A DNA stretch of 25,927 nucleotides from Lachnospiraceae bacterium (GTDB lineage: Bacteria; Bacillota; Clostridia; Lachnospirales; Lachnospiraceae), in contig DLZQ01000090.1 in NCBI GenBank assembly GCA_003447295.1, positions 1 to 25,927 of the forward strand, given 5' to 3'. The notes beneath the pieces were generated by a model. The model searched no databases. It saw nothing but the letters and a program-made list of their open reading frames with translations, and was not told the origin of the DNA. Position 1 is the stretch's first letter. Every line of letters starts with the position of its first letter. Positions 1 through 7,222 of the stretch are shown here, one piece after another. The translations under genes and the position numbers were made by a program.

Positions 1-57
1 ATTGGCAGACTGGGACATTTTGTAGAGAAACTGAGAGCAGAACAAAAAAATAAATAA
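1..57 (+). CDS. C-terminal end of an unidentified protein (5' partial)
   Basis: Frame 1 is open from the first base to a TAA at 55-57 and encodes IGRLGHFVEKLRAEQKNK. The lysine- and glutamate-rich, probably helical tail is typical of a protein C-terminus, but it is too short to name a family. The gene lies upstream of trmL on the same strand, separated by 227 bases that hold two hairpin elements, so cotranscription with trmL is uncertain. Confidence 0.45.
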   Translation: MGRLGHFVEKLRAEQKNK

Positions 58-58
58 A

Positions 59-207
59 GCATTTGTAACTATTCAGAGCCATGCAAAACTGCGTTCTGCG
101 AATGCTTGCATTCAGGCAGATAAGCAGTTTTATATGGCGAAGTAACCACATGAGCAAAAGTAAAGCTACGAAGTAGCGGTTTTGCGAATGGGGTTATGAA
201 TAGTTAC
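59..207. repeat. Folded intergenic repeat with three-stem architecture
   Basis: The outer inverted repeat is GTAACTATTC (65-74) against GAATAGTTAC (198-207). Inside are two hairpins. One pairs 78-92 (GCCATGCAAAACTGC) with 124-138 (GCAGTTTTATATGGC), with further pairing within its loop. The other pairs GCAAAA (154-159) with TTTTGC (180-185) and encloses GCTAC-GAA-GTAGC (165-177). Together they would form a three-way junction in RNA or single-stranded DNA. No ORF of note lies inside. It may be a non-autonomous palindromic repeat (MITE or REP-like) or a structured RNA. The sequence alone does not decide. Confidence 0.6.
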
Positions 208-218
208 AAGCATTTTTC

Positions 219-265
219 AGTAACTATTCGGAACCATAGGCTGTAAGCGGTGCCGGATAGTTACT
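219..265. repeat. Second GTAACTATTC hairpin, in the trmL leader
   Basis: AGTAACTATTCGG (219-231) pairs with CCGGATAGTTACT (253-265) with one G-T wobble and a 21-base loop. The arms carry the same GTAACTATTC core as the element at 59-207. It ends 19 bases before the trmL start, so it would lie in the 5' leader of any transcript reading into trmL. It lacks a downstream T-run and is not a standard intrinsic terminator. Confidence 0.6.
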
Positions 266-284
266 ATGTTGTAAAGGAAAAAAT

Positions 285-779
285 ATGCATATTATATTAC
301 ACCAGCCGGAGATCCCGGCAAACACCGGAAATATCGGAAGAACCTGTGTGGCTACCGGCACCAGCCTGCATCTGATCGAGCCGTTAGGCTTCCGCTTAAA
401 TGAAAAAGAGATCAAGAGAGCCGGTATGGACTACTGGCAGCATCTGGATGTCACCCGATATATGAATTTTCAGGAGTTCAGGGAAATGCATCCCGGAGCG
501 AAGATCTGGATGGCAACCACAAAAGCACACCAGACCTACACCGATGTAAAATTCGGACCGGACGACTATATCATGTTCGGCAAGGAGAGCGCCGGAATCC
601 CGGAAGAGATCCTGGTAGAGCATGAAGAGACCTGCATCCGTATTCCCATGCTTCCCGAGATCCGTTCCCTGAATCTGTCCAACTCCGTAGCCATCGTATT
701 ATATGAGGCGCTCAGACAGCAGGGATTCGAGAGCATGCAGAGGGATGGAGAGCTGCACAGATTACATTGGAAAGAGTAA
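285..779 (+). CDS. trmL: tRNA (cytidine/uridine-34 2'-O)-methyltransferase TrmL
   Basis: A 164-residue SPOUT (SpoU/TrmH-type knotted) methyltransferase. Family knowledge: TrmL uses S-adenosylmethionine to methylate the ribose 2'-OH of the wobble base in certain leucine tRNAs, in the cytoplasm. The sequence shows the three family blocks: the N-terminal PEIPANTGNIGRTC (about residues 8-21), the mid-protein MFGKESAGIP (about 97-106), and the C-terminal IPMLPEIRSLNLSNSVAIVLYE segment (about 124-145) that forms the AdoMet-binding knot. The length matches the usual 150-165 residues. AAAGGA at 274-279 supports the start. The stop codon lies in a palindrome shared with the convergent deoR-type gene. 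It appears to be a housekeeping gene unrelated to the sugar locus. Confidence 0.93.
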   Translation: MHIILHQPEIPANTGNIGRTCVATGTSLHLIEPLGFRLNEKEIKRAGMDYWQHLDVTRYMNFQEFREMHPGAKIWMATTKAHQTYTDVKFGPDDYIMFGKESAGIPEEILVEHEETCIRIPMLPEIRSLNLSNSVAIVLYEALRQQGFESMQRDGELHRLHWKE

Positions 780-796
780 CTATTCGGAATGGTTAC
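776..796. repeat. Palindrome holding both stop codons of the convergent genes
   Basis: GTAACTATTC (776-785), a single central G, then GAATGGTTAC (787-796) form a 10-bp stem with one G-T wobble. The TAA of trmL is 777-779 and the TAA of the minus-strand regulator is 793-795, so each arm supplies one stop. It is the third inverted pair of the GTAACTATTC family in the first 800 bases. There is no T-run, so terminator function is uncertain. Confidence 0.65.
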
Positions 797-1491
797 AGGT
801 CGGTAATATAATCGTCCAGCTGTGATACATTACATAAGTTGTAGCAATAGACCTGACCGATTTTATTATGATCACATAGAAAAATATGTTTGCGGCTTTG
901 TTGCAGCATGACCTGACGAATGTAAGTCTCTTCCCGGGATGCATCGGTGATCTGACCGCTTTCCGATACTCCACGGCTTGAGAAAAACATAATATCAGCA
1001 TTAAAATTCCGCACAAAATCAGCGGCAAAGTCTCCTACATAAGCCGAGGAATTGTGAAGAAGCAGTCCTCCGGTGCAGTAAATTCTATGGCTCAGGGAAT
1101 TTAATTCCTGAGCTGTTTTCAAACCATTTGTGATAATGGTCAGATTCTGAAAATTTTCAAAATACCGAATCAGATATTGCGCGGTCGAAGAAGCATCGAG
1201 AAAAATTGTCTGGCCTTCCACGATATGGTGGGAGGCTTTTTCACTGATGATTCTTTTGGCATCCGTATTCTGACGCTCCCGCAGGTATAGAGGCAGTTCC
1301 TGATTGGCACCATCTAAAAGAATGGCACCGCCATGAAGACGTTTTACCAGTCCTCTTCGCTCTAACTCTGAGAGATCTCTGCGCATGGTTGCCTCACTAA
1401 CGAATAAGCGTTTTGCAAGAACACTTACCGGTGCCGTCTTTTTTTCTCTTAAATATTCCATTATTTTTTCAAATCGTTCTACTTCTAACAT
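793..1491 (-). CDS. DeoR/GlpR-family transcriptional regulator
   Basis: A 232-residue DeoR-type repressor. Residues 1-58 form the winged helix-turn-helix: VSVLAKRLFVSEATMRRDLSEL is followed by the family wing RRGLVKRLHGG. The rest is the DeoRC sugar-phosphate sensor, with the typical IFLDASSTAQYL and LTIITNGL segments. Such proteins usually repress a nearby carbohydrate operon and are released by a phosphorylated sugar. AGGAG (complement of 1499-1503) supports the start. The gene is divergent from the epimerase-esterase-dehydrogenase-kinase operon, and the natural target is the 247-bp gap between them. Which sugar phosphate it senses cannot be read from the sequence. Confidence 0.9.
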   Translation of the reverse strand: MLEVERFEKIMEYLREKKTAPVSVLAKRLFVSEATMRRDLSELERRGLVKRLHGGAILLDGANQELPLYLRERQNTDAKRIISEKASHHIVEGQTIFLDASSTAQYLIRYFENFQNLTIITNGLKTAQELNSLSHRIYCTGGLLLHNSSAYVGDFAADFVRNFNADIMFFSSRGVSESGQITDASREETYIRQVMLQQSRKHIFLCDHNKIGQVYCYNLCNVSQLDDYITDL

Positions 1492-1738
1492 ATGTTTACT
1501 CCTGATCGAAAATGATTGAATATGTATGAATTATGCTCTGTCATGCAAGATAGCCGCCATCGGTTGCATTCAAAGAGGAGAAAGATATACTAAGGGTAAA
1601 GATACAGAACTTCGAAAAATAAGCTATATAAAAGATCTGTATCTTAGTAATACTATATGGTATACCAACGGAAAATTCAATACATATTTATGAGCGAAAT
1701 TGTTCATTTTGAAAAACGAAAGGAAAAGGAACAAAGAA
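1492..1738. promoter_or_regulatory. Divergent control region, regulator versus catabolic operon
   Basis: This 247-base gap must hold promoters for both directions. Visible elements are a 10-bp perfect palindrome TGGTATACCA (1658-1667), the shape of a GntR/HutC-type operator, and an inverted repeat AAGATACAG (1599-1607) / CTGTATCTT (1637-1645) with a 29-base spacer. I could not assign confident -35/-10 boxes for the rightward operon. A ribosome binding site AGGAAAAGGA (1721-1730) precedes the epimerase start. Confidence 0.5.
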
Positions 1739-2428
1739 ATGCAGGATAAAATGGAAGAAAAAATAATGATTGCACCGTCTATCATGTGTATATCGGAATG
1801 GCAGGATACGAAGAACATTTTCCGACAATTAAAGGAAAATGGAATTGCAATGATCCATGCTGATGTAATGGATGGAAAATTTGTTCCGAATCTGATGCTC
1901 GGAACAGAGAGTATCAAACATTTAAGAGAGGTAACGGATATTCCCCTGGATATTCATATGATGGTCGAAAATCCCGAAGAAAAACTGGATTGGTTTGATA
2001 TTCAGCCCGGTGAATATGTGTCTGTTCACGCAGAAAGCACAAGACACCTGCAGAGAACACTGGCAAAGATTGCGGATTATGGGGCACATTCCATGGTTGC
2101 ACTGAATCCTGCTACTCCGCTCTGCATGTTGGAGGATGTGCTGGATGATGTATCCGGCGTATTGCTGATGACGGTCAATCCCGGTTTCGCCGGCCAGAAG
2201 TTGGTTCCGCAGACGCTGGGGAAAATAACCCGTCTGAGAGAACTGCTGGATAAAACCGGACACGAAGACGTGTTTATAGAAGTGGATGGAAATGTAAGTT
2301 TTGAAAATGCACCTAAAATGTACCACGCGGGTGCAAGAGCTTTTGTATGCGGCACTTCCAGTATTTTTGGGAAAAATGGATCTATCGAGGAAAATATAGC
2401 AAAATTTAAAAAAAGTATGGAGGAATAA
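1739..2428 (+). CDS. Ribulose-phosphate 3-epimerase family (Rpe/AlsE-like)
   Basis: A 229-residue (beta/alpha)8 epimerase. The family interconverts ketose phosphates at C3: ribulose-5-P/xylulose-5-P for Rpe, allulose-6-P/fructose-6-P for AlsE. Visible residues are APS near 12-14, metal ligands H40 and D42 in IHADVMDGKFVPN, H73 in DIHMM, the VNPGFAGQ loop (147-154), catalytic D183 in EVDGN, and phosphate-binding CGTSSIF near the end. The start at 1739 is chosen because AGGAAAAGGA lies 8 bases upstream; an in-frame ATG at 1700 adds 13 residues but lacks this spacing. It is first in an operon with the hydrolase 4 bases downstream. Paired with the kinase it would send a ketose phosphate into the pentose-phosphate pathway. 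Rpe versus AlsE specificity cannot be decided. Confidence 0.88.
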   Translation: MQDKMEEKIMIAPSIMCISEWQDTKNIFRQLKENGIAMIHADVMDGKFVPNLMLGTESIKHLREVTDIPLDIHMMVENPEEKLDWFDIQPGEYVSVHAESTRHLQRTLAKIADYGAHSMVALNPATPLCMLEDVLDDVSGVLLMTVNPGFAGQKLVPQTLGKITRLRELLDKTGHEDVFIEVDGNVSFENAPKMYHAGARAFVCGTSSIFGKNGSIEENIAKFKKSMEE

Positions 2429-2432
2429 AGAT

Positions 2433-3245
2433 ATGATTTGTGAAACATTTGATATTAAGAATGAAAATTCACAGGAATATGCAAGACTGAATACTTACTT
2501 AATCAGTCATTCTGATTCTATAAAAACGGAGACACGCCCGTTGATTATTTTGTGTCCGGGAGGAGGCTATTGGTTTACTTCGGAACGGGAGGGAGAAATG
2601 CTTGCATTGCAATTTGTGGCAGCAGGATTTCATGCAGCAGTCTTGTGGTATTCTGTGAAACCGGCTACTTTTCCTACCGCACTGCTGGAACTTGCCAAAA
2701 GCGTAGAACTGGTCCGGAAGCATGCAGAGGAATGGCATGTAGACCCGAATAAGATTGTGGTGGAAGGCTGCTCAGCAGGTGGACATCTGGCGGCAAGTTA
2801 TGGTGTATTCTGGCATGAGGATTTTGTAAGTAATAAGCTTCAGGTATCAAAAGATATTTTAAAACCCAACGGAATGATTCTTTCTTATCCGGTAATTACT
2901 TCCGGTGAATTTGCACATCGTGGTTCTTTTAATAATTTGTTGAGAGATCAATATACAGAAGAAATGTTGGAAAAGACATCTTTGGAAAAACAGGTAAATG
3001 AATATGTCCCGCGTGCTTTTATTTGGCACACCTATGAGGACACGGTGGTGCCGGTGGAGAATTCGCTGCTATTTGCCACAGAGCTTCGCAGACATCATAT
3101 ACCGGTAGAATTCCATCTTTTTGAAAGGGGATGTCATGGACTTTCTCTAGCAAATGAGTTGACAGATAATCCTCAGGGAGAGCGGATACAAAGAGAGTGT
3201 GAATGCTGGATAACAATGGCAATTGCATGGATGCGTAACTTATAA
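2433..3245 (+). CDS. Alpha/beta hydrolase, esterase-like (BD-FAE/AXE type)
   Basis: A 270-residue cytoplasmic alpha/beta hydrolase without a signal peptide. The oxyanion-hole motif is CPGGGYWF (41-48), a variant of HGGG. The nucleophile elbow is G112-C-S114-A-G116. The likely acid is D203 in YEDTVVP and the base is H235 in GCHG, completing a Ser-Asp-His triad. Proteins of this type often deacetylate imported sugars or oligosaccharides or cleave small esters. It lies 4 bases after the epimerase and 20 before the dehydrogenase, so it is clearly in the operon. A plausible job is to remove acyl groups from the imported substrate. The exact ester is unknown. Confidence 0.82.
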   Translation: MICETFDIKNENSQEYARLNTYLISHSDSIKTETRPLIILCPGGGYWFTSEREGEMLALQFVAAGFHAAVLWYSVKPATFPTALLELAKSVELVRKHAEEWHVDPNKIVVEGCSAGGHLAASYGVFWHEDFVSNKLQVSKDILKPNGMILSYPVITSGEFAHRGSFNNLLRDQYTEEMLEKTSLEKQVNEYVPRAFIWHTYEDTVVPVENSLLFATELRRHHIPVEFHLFERGCHGLSLANELTDNPQGERIQRECECWITMAIAWMRNL

Positions 3246-3265
3246 AAGCTAAAAGGAGAAGAACC

Positions 3266-4345
3266 ATGAGTGAGACAAAAAATATTAAGAAAATGAAAGC
3301 TGTCAGATTACATGCCATCGGAGATCTCAGATGCGATGAAATGGAAGTACCTGTGCCGAAGGGAGAAGAACTTTTAATCAAAGTGGGCGCCTGCGGTGTA
3401 TGCGGTTCCGATTATCCGAGAACCTATGAGCATGGTACCAGCAGCGGAATTTATCCGTTGACCATAGGTCATGAGTTCGCAGGAGAGGTTGTCGCAGCGG
3501 GATCTAAAGAGAATGAAGCACTGATTGGAACCAAAGCTGCAATTTATCCGCTGATCCCCTGTCGGAAATGTGATCCCTGCGTGACAGGAAACTATGCTAT
3601 GTGTGAGCATTATGATTATCTGGGATCCAGAAGAGACGGTGGATTTGCAGAATATTGTCTGCTTCCGTCCAAATGGCAGCTGATCGTAGCGAAGAATGCA
3701 TCCATGGAAGAACTGGCTATGACAGAACCGGCTTGTGTTGCACAGCATGCAGTACGAAGAGCAGATGTACAGGCGGGGCAATATGTGGTCATCTTCGGAG
3801 CAGGACCGATTGGTATTATGGCAGCCCGCTGGGTAAAATTGTTTGGAGCAACCCCTTTATTGGTGGATATTGCGCAGGATAAAGTAGAATTTGCCATAGA
3901 AAAAGGACTGGATGCCATCAACTCCCGGACAAGCAATGTACCGGAAGAAATTTGCAACAGAAATCATGGAAAACTGGCAGATGCAGCCATCGAAGGAACC
4001 GGAGCCGGTGTTGTATTAAGCAGCTGTGTGGAATGTGTCAGAGCAAAAGGAACCATTTCTCTGTTAGGCAATCCCTCCGGAGATGCTACCCTTCCACTGG
4101 CAATTCACAGCCAGATGCTGCGTAAGGAACTGGCCATCCACGGAGTATGGAATTCCAGTCGTGCGCCGTTCCCTGTGAATGAATGGGCATATACTGTACA
4201 AATGCTGGATGAAGGAAGATTCCAGGTAAAGGATCTTATTACGGGAAGATATTCCCTGGATGAACTTCCGGGTGTGATTGATGAGATCCATAATGGCAAA
4301 CGTCATGAAGTAAAAACCATGTGTACCTGTATGCCAAAGGAATAA
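3266..4345 (+). CDS. Zinc-dependent polyol dehydrogenase, galactitol-1-P 5-dehydrogenase-like
   Basis: A 359-residue medium-chain dehydrogenase. Catalytic zinc ligands are C46 (VCGSDYPR), H69 and E70 (IGHEFAGE). The structural zinc site is C99, C102, C105 and C113. The nucleotide-binding GAGPIG is at 178-183. YLGSRRDGGFAEY and a late LRKELAIHGVWNSS are strongly reminiscent of GatD, which oxidises galactitol-1-phosphate to tagatose-6-phosphate with NAD. Here there is no galactitol phosphotransferase system nearby, so a free polyol or another sugar alcohol is equally possible. AAGGAG lies a few bases before the ATG. It is third in the operon, 20 bases before the kinase, suggesting that it makes the ketose the kinase uses or reduces a keto intermediate. 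Confidence 0.85.
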   Translation: MSETKNIKKMKAVRLHAIGDLRCDEMEVPVPKGEELLIKVGACGVCGSDYPRTYEHGTSSGIYPLTIGHEFAGEVVAAGSKENEALIGTKAAIYPLIPCRKCDPCVTGNYAMCEHYDYLGSRRDGGFAEYCLLPSKWQLIVAKNASMEELAMTEPACVAQHAVRRADVQAGQYVVIFGAGPIGIMAARWVKLFGATPLLVDIAQDKVEFAIEKGLDAINSRTSNVPEEICNRNHGKLADAAIEGTGAGVVLSSCVECVRAKGTISLLGNPSGDATLPLAIHSQMLRKELAIHGVWNSSRAPFPVNEWAYTVQMLDEGRFQVKDLITGRYSLDELPGVIDEIHNGKRHEVKTMCTCMPKE

Positions 4346-4365
4346 AGCCCAATAGGAGATCGTGT

Positions 4366-5985
4366 ATGAAAACAGTTTCAAAGACAGTGATTGGCGTGGA
4401 TTTTGGAACCCAGTCTGCCAGGGCGGTGCTGGTAAATGCAGAGAACGGCGAAATTATATATTCCTGCCGGAAAGAATATCCCTATAACAGTACACCGGTA
4501 CCGGCGATTGACTGTGCAGAAAATCTTCCCTGTGCAACGGATTATGAAATAACTTTATATGAGTTACTGCGTAACGTAATACCGGAAGAATATCGGAAAA
4601 CGGTAGCGGGGATCTGTGTTGATGCCACTTCTCTGACAATGGTATTACTGGCAGAGGATGGTCGGGCACTGTCGGAGCTGGATGGATGGTCGGAAGCAGC
4701 TCATGCCAGAGTGAAACTGTGGAAGTATCACCGGGCGCAGGAGAAAGCAGACGAGGCTCTGAATCTGGCAAGAAATCTGCAGGAACCTTTTTTAGGGAGA
4801 ACCGGAGGAAGCATTTCCTGTGAATGGATGCTTCCGAAATTGCTGGAGGTGCGGGACGAGGCACCGGAGATTTACGCCAAAATAGATCTGGCAATGGATT
4901 TGTGTGAATTTCTTACCTATCGGCTTACGGGGCAATTGGTAAGAAGCATTGGATCTCTGAGTTATAAATGCTTATGGGCAGAAGATCTGGGTTTTCCCGA
5001 GAGGACTTTTCTGAATGGACTTCGCCCCGGATTTTATAATGAATACTGCCATTTTCTCCGGGGCGATATCTGTAAAATGGGAGAAATCGCAGGGATGCTT
5101 CGACCGGAATTGAGCAGAGAACTGGGACTGCCGGAGCAGATTCCGGTAGCAACCGGTATGCTGGACGGACATACATCTCTGGCAACAATGGGAGCTTTCA
5201 CGCCGGGAGATGTTGCATTGATCGTAGGGACATCCAATGTGTGTACGGTACAGGATGAAAAACTACAAGAGTTAAAAGATGTATGTGGTGTAGCGCGGGA
5301 TGGAATGGTAACCGGAAGCTGTGGTATTGATACCGGTCAGAGCAGTACCGGCAATATGCTGGGGTGGTTTGTAGAGCATATGGCGGGATGGCAGGTACAC
5401 AGAGAGGCGGAAGAACGAAAAATTTCTCCCCATCAGGTCCTTGTCGGGCGCATTGAAAAGCCATGGATGAATAAAGTTGTTGCGGTTGACTGGTGGAGTG
5501 GCAGCAGGAATGCTCCCTGTGATCTGACGTTGCGGGGATGCATGTCCGGCCTCGAAATGGATACGAGGACAGAAGACATTTATCTGGCATTATTACAGGC
5601 AATCGCCTGCGGAACCGGAACTATTCTGGAAAGCCTTTCCGGACAGGGCGTAAAAATCGGACGTGTATTGGCAACGGGCGGCATTACCGAGAAAAATCCC
5701 CTGTTGATGCAGGAATATGCAAATTTACTGCGTCGGGAGGTTCTGGTGGCAAAGACTGCAGAGGGCCCGGCGTTGGGAGCAGCAATGTTTGCGGCAATGG
5801 CAGCCGGAATTTACACAAGCATTCAGGAAACCTATGCTCATATGGGGATCCATGATTTTAAGATTTATAAACCGGATGAGATACATCGGGCGGCTTATGA
5901 AGAACTATACAAAAAAAATAAGCATCTGAGAAATATGCTCAGTGGAGTCTCTGCAGGAGGGAGAAATCCTGGGGTGAATCCATGA
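4366..5985 (+). CDS. FGGY-family ribulokinase (AraB-like)
   Basis: A 539-residue ATP-dependent sugar kinase, close to the usual ~560 of AraB. The N-terminal phosphate-binding VIGVDFGTQSARAVLV, WKYHRAQEKADE, the catalytic-region MLDGHTSLATMG, VGTSNVCT, CGIDTGQSSTGNMLGWF and the C-terminal ATGGITEKNPLL match ribulokinase rather than xylulokinase. It phosphorylates a ketopentose such as L- or D-ribulose. The start at 4366 has TAGGAG at 4353-4358; the alternative GTG at 4321 would overlap the dehydrogenase. No araA or araD is adjacent, so the product is expected to go to the first gene, the 3-epimerase. It is the last gene before a terminator-like hairpin. Precise ketose specificity is unknown. 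Confidence 0.88.
   Translation: MKTVSKTVIGVDFGTQSARAVLVNAENGEIIYSCRKEYPYNSTPVPAIDCAENLPCATDYEITLYELLRNVIPEEYRKTVAGICVDATSLTMVLLAEDGRALSELDGWSEAAHARVKLWKYHRAQEKADEALNLARNLQEPFLGRTGGSISCEWMLPKLLEVRDEAPEIYAKIDLAMDLCEFLTYRLTGQLVRSIGSLSYKCLWAEDLGFPERTFLNGLRPGFYNEYCHFLRGDICKMGEIAGMLRPELSRELGLPEQIPVATGMLDGHTSLATMGAFTPGDVALIVGTSNVCTVQDEKLQELKDVCGVARDGMVTGSCGIDTGQSSTGNMLGWFVEHMAGWQVHREAEERKISPHQVLVGRIEKPWMNKVVAVDWWSGSRNAPCDLTLRGCMSGLEMDTRTEDIYLALLQAIACGTGTILESLSGQGVKIGRVLATGGITEKNPLLMQEYANLLRREVLVAKTAEGPALGAAMFAAMAAGIYTSIQETYAHMGIHDFKIYKPDEIHRAAYEELYKKNKHLRNMLSGVSAGGRNPGVNP
4367..4380. promoter_or_regulatory. cre-like motif over the kinase start codon
   Basis: TGAAAACAGTTTCA matches the catabolite-responsive element consensus at 12 of 14 positions. 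The mismatches fall in the central CG step (CA here). It covers the first codons of the kinase gene. In Firmicutes, CcpA bound to intragenic cre sites can act as a roadblock. It may be chance, since the codons for MKTVS give this sequence naturally. Confidence 0.3.
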
Positions 5986-6021
5986 AAATTTTGTCTGTAT
6001 AAAACCGTAATATAAAATAAT

Positions 6022-6069
6022 AAGAAAGATCGGTACAGTTTGCAACAAAAGACTATTCCGGTCTTTCTT
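6022..6069 (+). terminator. Terminator-like hairpin with conserved 24-nt loop, copy 1
   Basis: AAGAAAGATCGG (6022-6033) pairs with CCGGTCTTTCTT (6058-6069), 12 bp with one wobble. The T-rich 3' arm fits an intrinsic terminator for the kinase operon. The 24-base loop closely resembles that of the hairpin at 7151-7190: 17 of 24 loop bases are identical, including TACAGT at the start and GACTAT near the end. Ordinary terminators do not conserve loops, so this is probably a repeated element or a small structured RNA motif. Confidence 0.65.
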
Positions 6070-6127
6070 GCTAATTATGTACGTACAATAACGCATGTTT
6101 TACTTAAAATGATAAAATATATGCTTT

Positions 6128-6163
6128 ATATGTATTGACATATTATACAAGTGAGTATATAGT
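6128..6163 (+). promoter_or_regulatory. Sigma-A promoter with overlapping palindrome, for the isomerase
   Basis: TTGACA (6135-6140) is followed by a 17-base spacer and TATAGT (6158-6163). The -35 box lies within the palindrome ATATGT-ATTG-ACATAT (6128-6143), a likely operator. The same 18-base core occurs at the promoter near 8010, implying shared control. The start codon lies 57 bases downstream. Confidence 0.72.
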
Positions 6164-6219
6164 GAGAACTACAGAATTATGGAAGAAGCAATTCTAAAAA
6201 AAAGAATGGAGGATAAAAA

Positions 6220-7092
6220 ATGAAACTCGCAACATCAACTAACATTATGGATTTCGATGATAAGAGACCTTATCAGATTCCCATTGACGTGTCCACCAGG
6301 GCTTGTGCAAAGGCGGGATATAAATATGTAGATGCATGTCTTTGCAGCCATTGCAGGGAAGGACAGCCCTTAAGAGGAGAGAACTGGGAAAAATGGATTG
6401 CGGATACCGCAGCACTGGCAGAAGAACTCGGTGTGAAATACATCCAGGCACATGCCTACTGGACCATTGGAAATGCATTTAATGCGGATCTGACCCGTTC
6501 GGACGGAGAGCTGGGAGAGGAGCTTATGCGACGCAGTGTTCTGGCAGCAGAAGCATTGGGAGTAAAGTGGATGGTAGTTCATCCCTACACTGTAAGACGC
6601 AACGGTGGCGGCTATGATTACAGAAAATCTTTTGAATATAACAGAGAATACATGAAGCATTGGGGTGAAATTTTTGCGGATCATCATGTGGGAATGGCTA
6701 TTGAGAACATGACAAAGCCTACTCATTACGGCAGCTGTGCGGAAGAACTGCTGGAGCTGATCGATGTCATTGACAATCCTAATGTACAGATATGTATTGA
6801 CACAGGTCATGCAAATATGGTGGGTCTGAATGTTCCCGATATGATCCGTCAGGTGGGATCTCATCTGAAGGCTACCCATATTAACGATAATTACGGTATC
6901 AAGGACGAGCATTTCTCACCGTTTAATGGAACGATTCCCTGGAAAGAGGTAGTGCAGGCTCTGCGGGATATTGATTATCAGGAGTGTTTTGCTTTTGAAA
7001 CACACCATCTTACCAGTATGTATCCCAAGGAGGTACAGCCGTACCTGGTAGATTTCTCTTATGCGCTGGGAGAATATCTTCTGAAGCTGTAA
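6220..7092 (+). CDS. TIM-barrel sugar (phosphate) isomerase/epimerase
   Basis: A 290-residue AP-endonuclease-2-type barrel, the fold of xylose isomerase and of tagatose/allulose 3-epimerases. Expected metal ligands are E162 (AIENMT), D194 with H197 (CIDTGHAN), H220 (THINDN) and E260 (AFETHH). DEHFSPFNGTIPW is the family's usual substrate-loop segment. GGAGG upstream supports the start. It has its own promoter and lies between two look-alike hairpins. Members isomerise or epimerise ketoses, inosose or keto-glycosides; the alpha subunits of C-glycoside-cleaving enzymes also have this fold, but no beta-subunit partner is evident here. Context suggests interconversion of the sugar before the kinase step. 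Confidence 0.82.
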   Translation: MKLATSTNIMDFDDKRPYQIPIDVSTRACAKAGYKYVDACLCSHCREGQPLRGENWEKWIADTAALAEELGVKYIQAHAYWTIGNAFNADLTRSDGELGEELMRRSVLAAEALGVKWMVVHPYTVRRNGGGYDYRKSFEYNREYMKHWGEIFADHHVGMAIENMTKPTHYGSCAEELLELIDVIDNPNVQICIDTGHANMVGLNVPDMIRQVGSHLKATHINDNYGIKDEHFSPFNGTIPWKEVVQALRDIDYQECFAFETHHLTSMYPKEVQPYLVDFSYALGEYLLKL

Positions 7093-7150
7093 TTATGTTA
7101 TTTGTAATAAGGAAAGTGCTGTAAAACAGTAGATATTTTAAAGGATAATG

Positions 7151-7190
7151 AAGGCCGGTACAGTCCGCGACAGGTGACTATGCCGGCCTT
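7151..7190 (+). terminator. Terminator-like hairpin with conserved 24-nt loop, copy 2
   Basis: AAGGCCGG (7151-7158) pairs with CCGGCCTT (7183-7190), followed by TCTT. The loop (7159-7182) has the same 24-base length and most of the same bases as copy 1. AGTC/GACT inside the loop can form a second short stem. It follows the isomerase and ends 32 bases before the MgtC-like start, so it also lies in the only leader space that gene has. Confidence 0.62.
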
Positions 7191-7222
7191 TCTTATATGG
7201 AAGTATGAAAGGAGAAATACAT

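Noticed and set aside
6220..7092. C-glycoside deglycosylase alpha subunit
   Set aside because: The fold fits, but the required small beta-subunit gene is not adjacent and the motif set is equally typical of general sugar epimerases, so this was kept only as an alternative.
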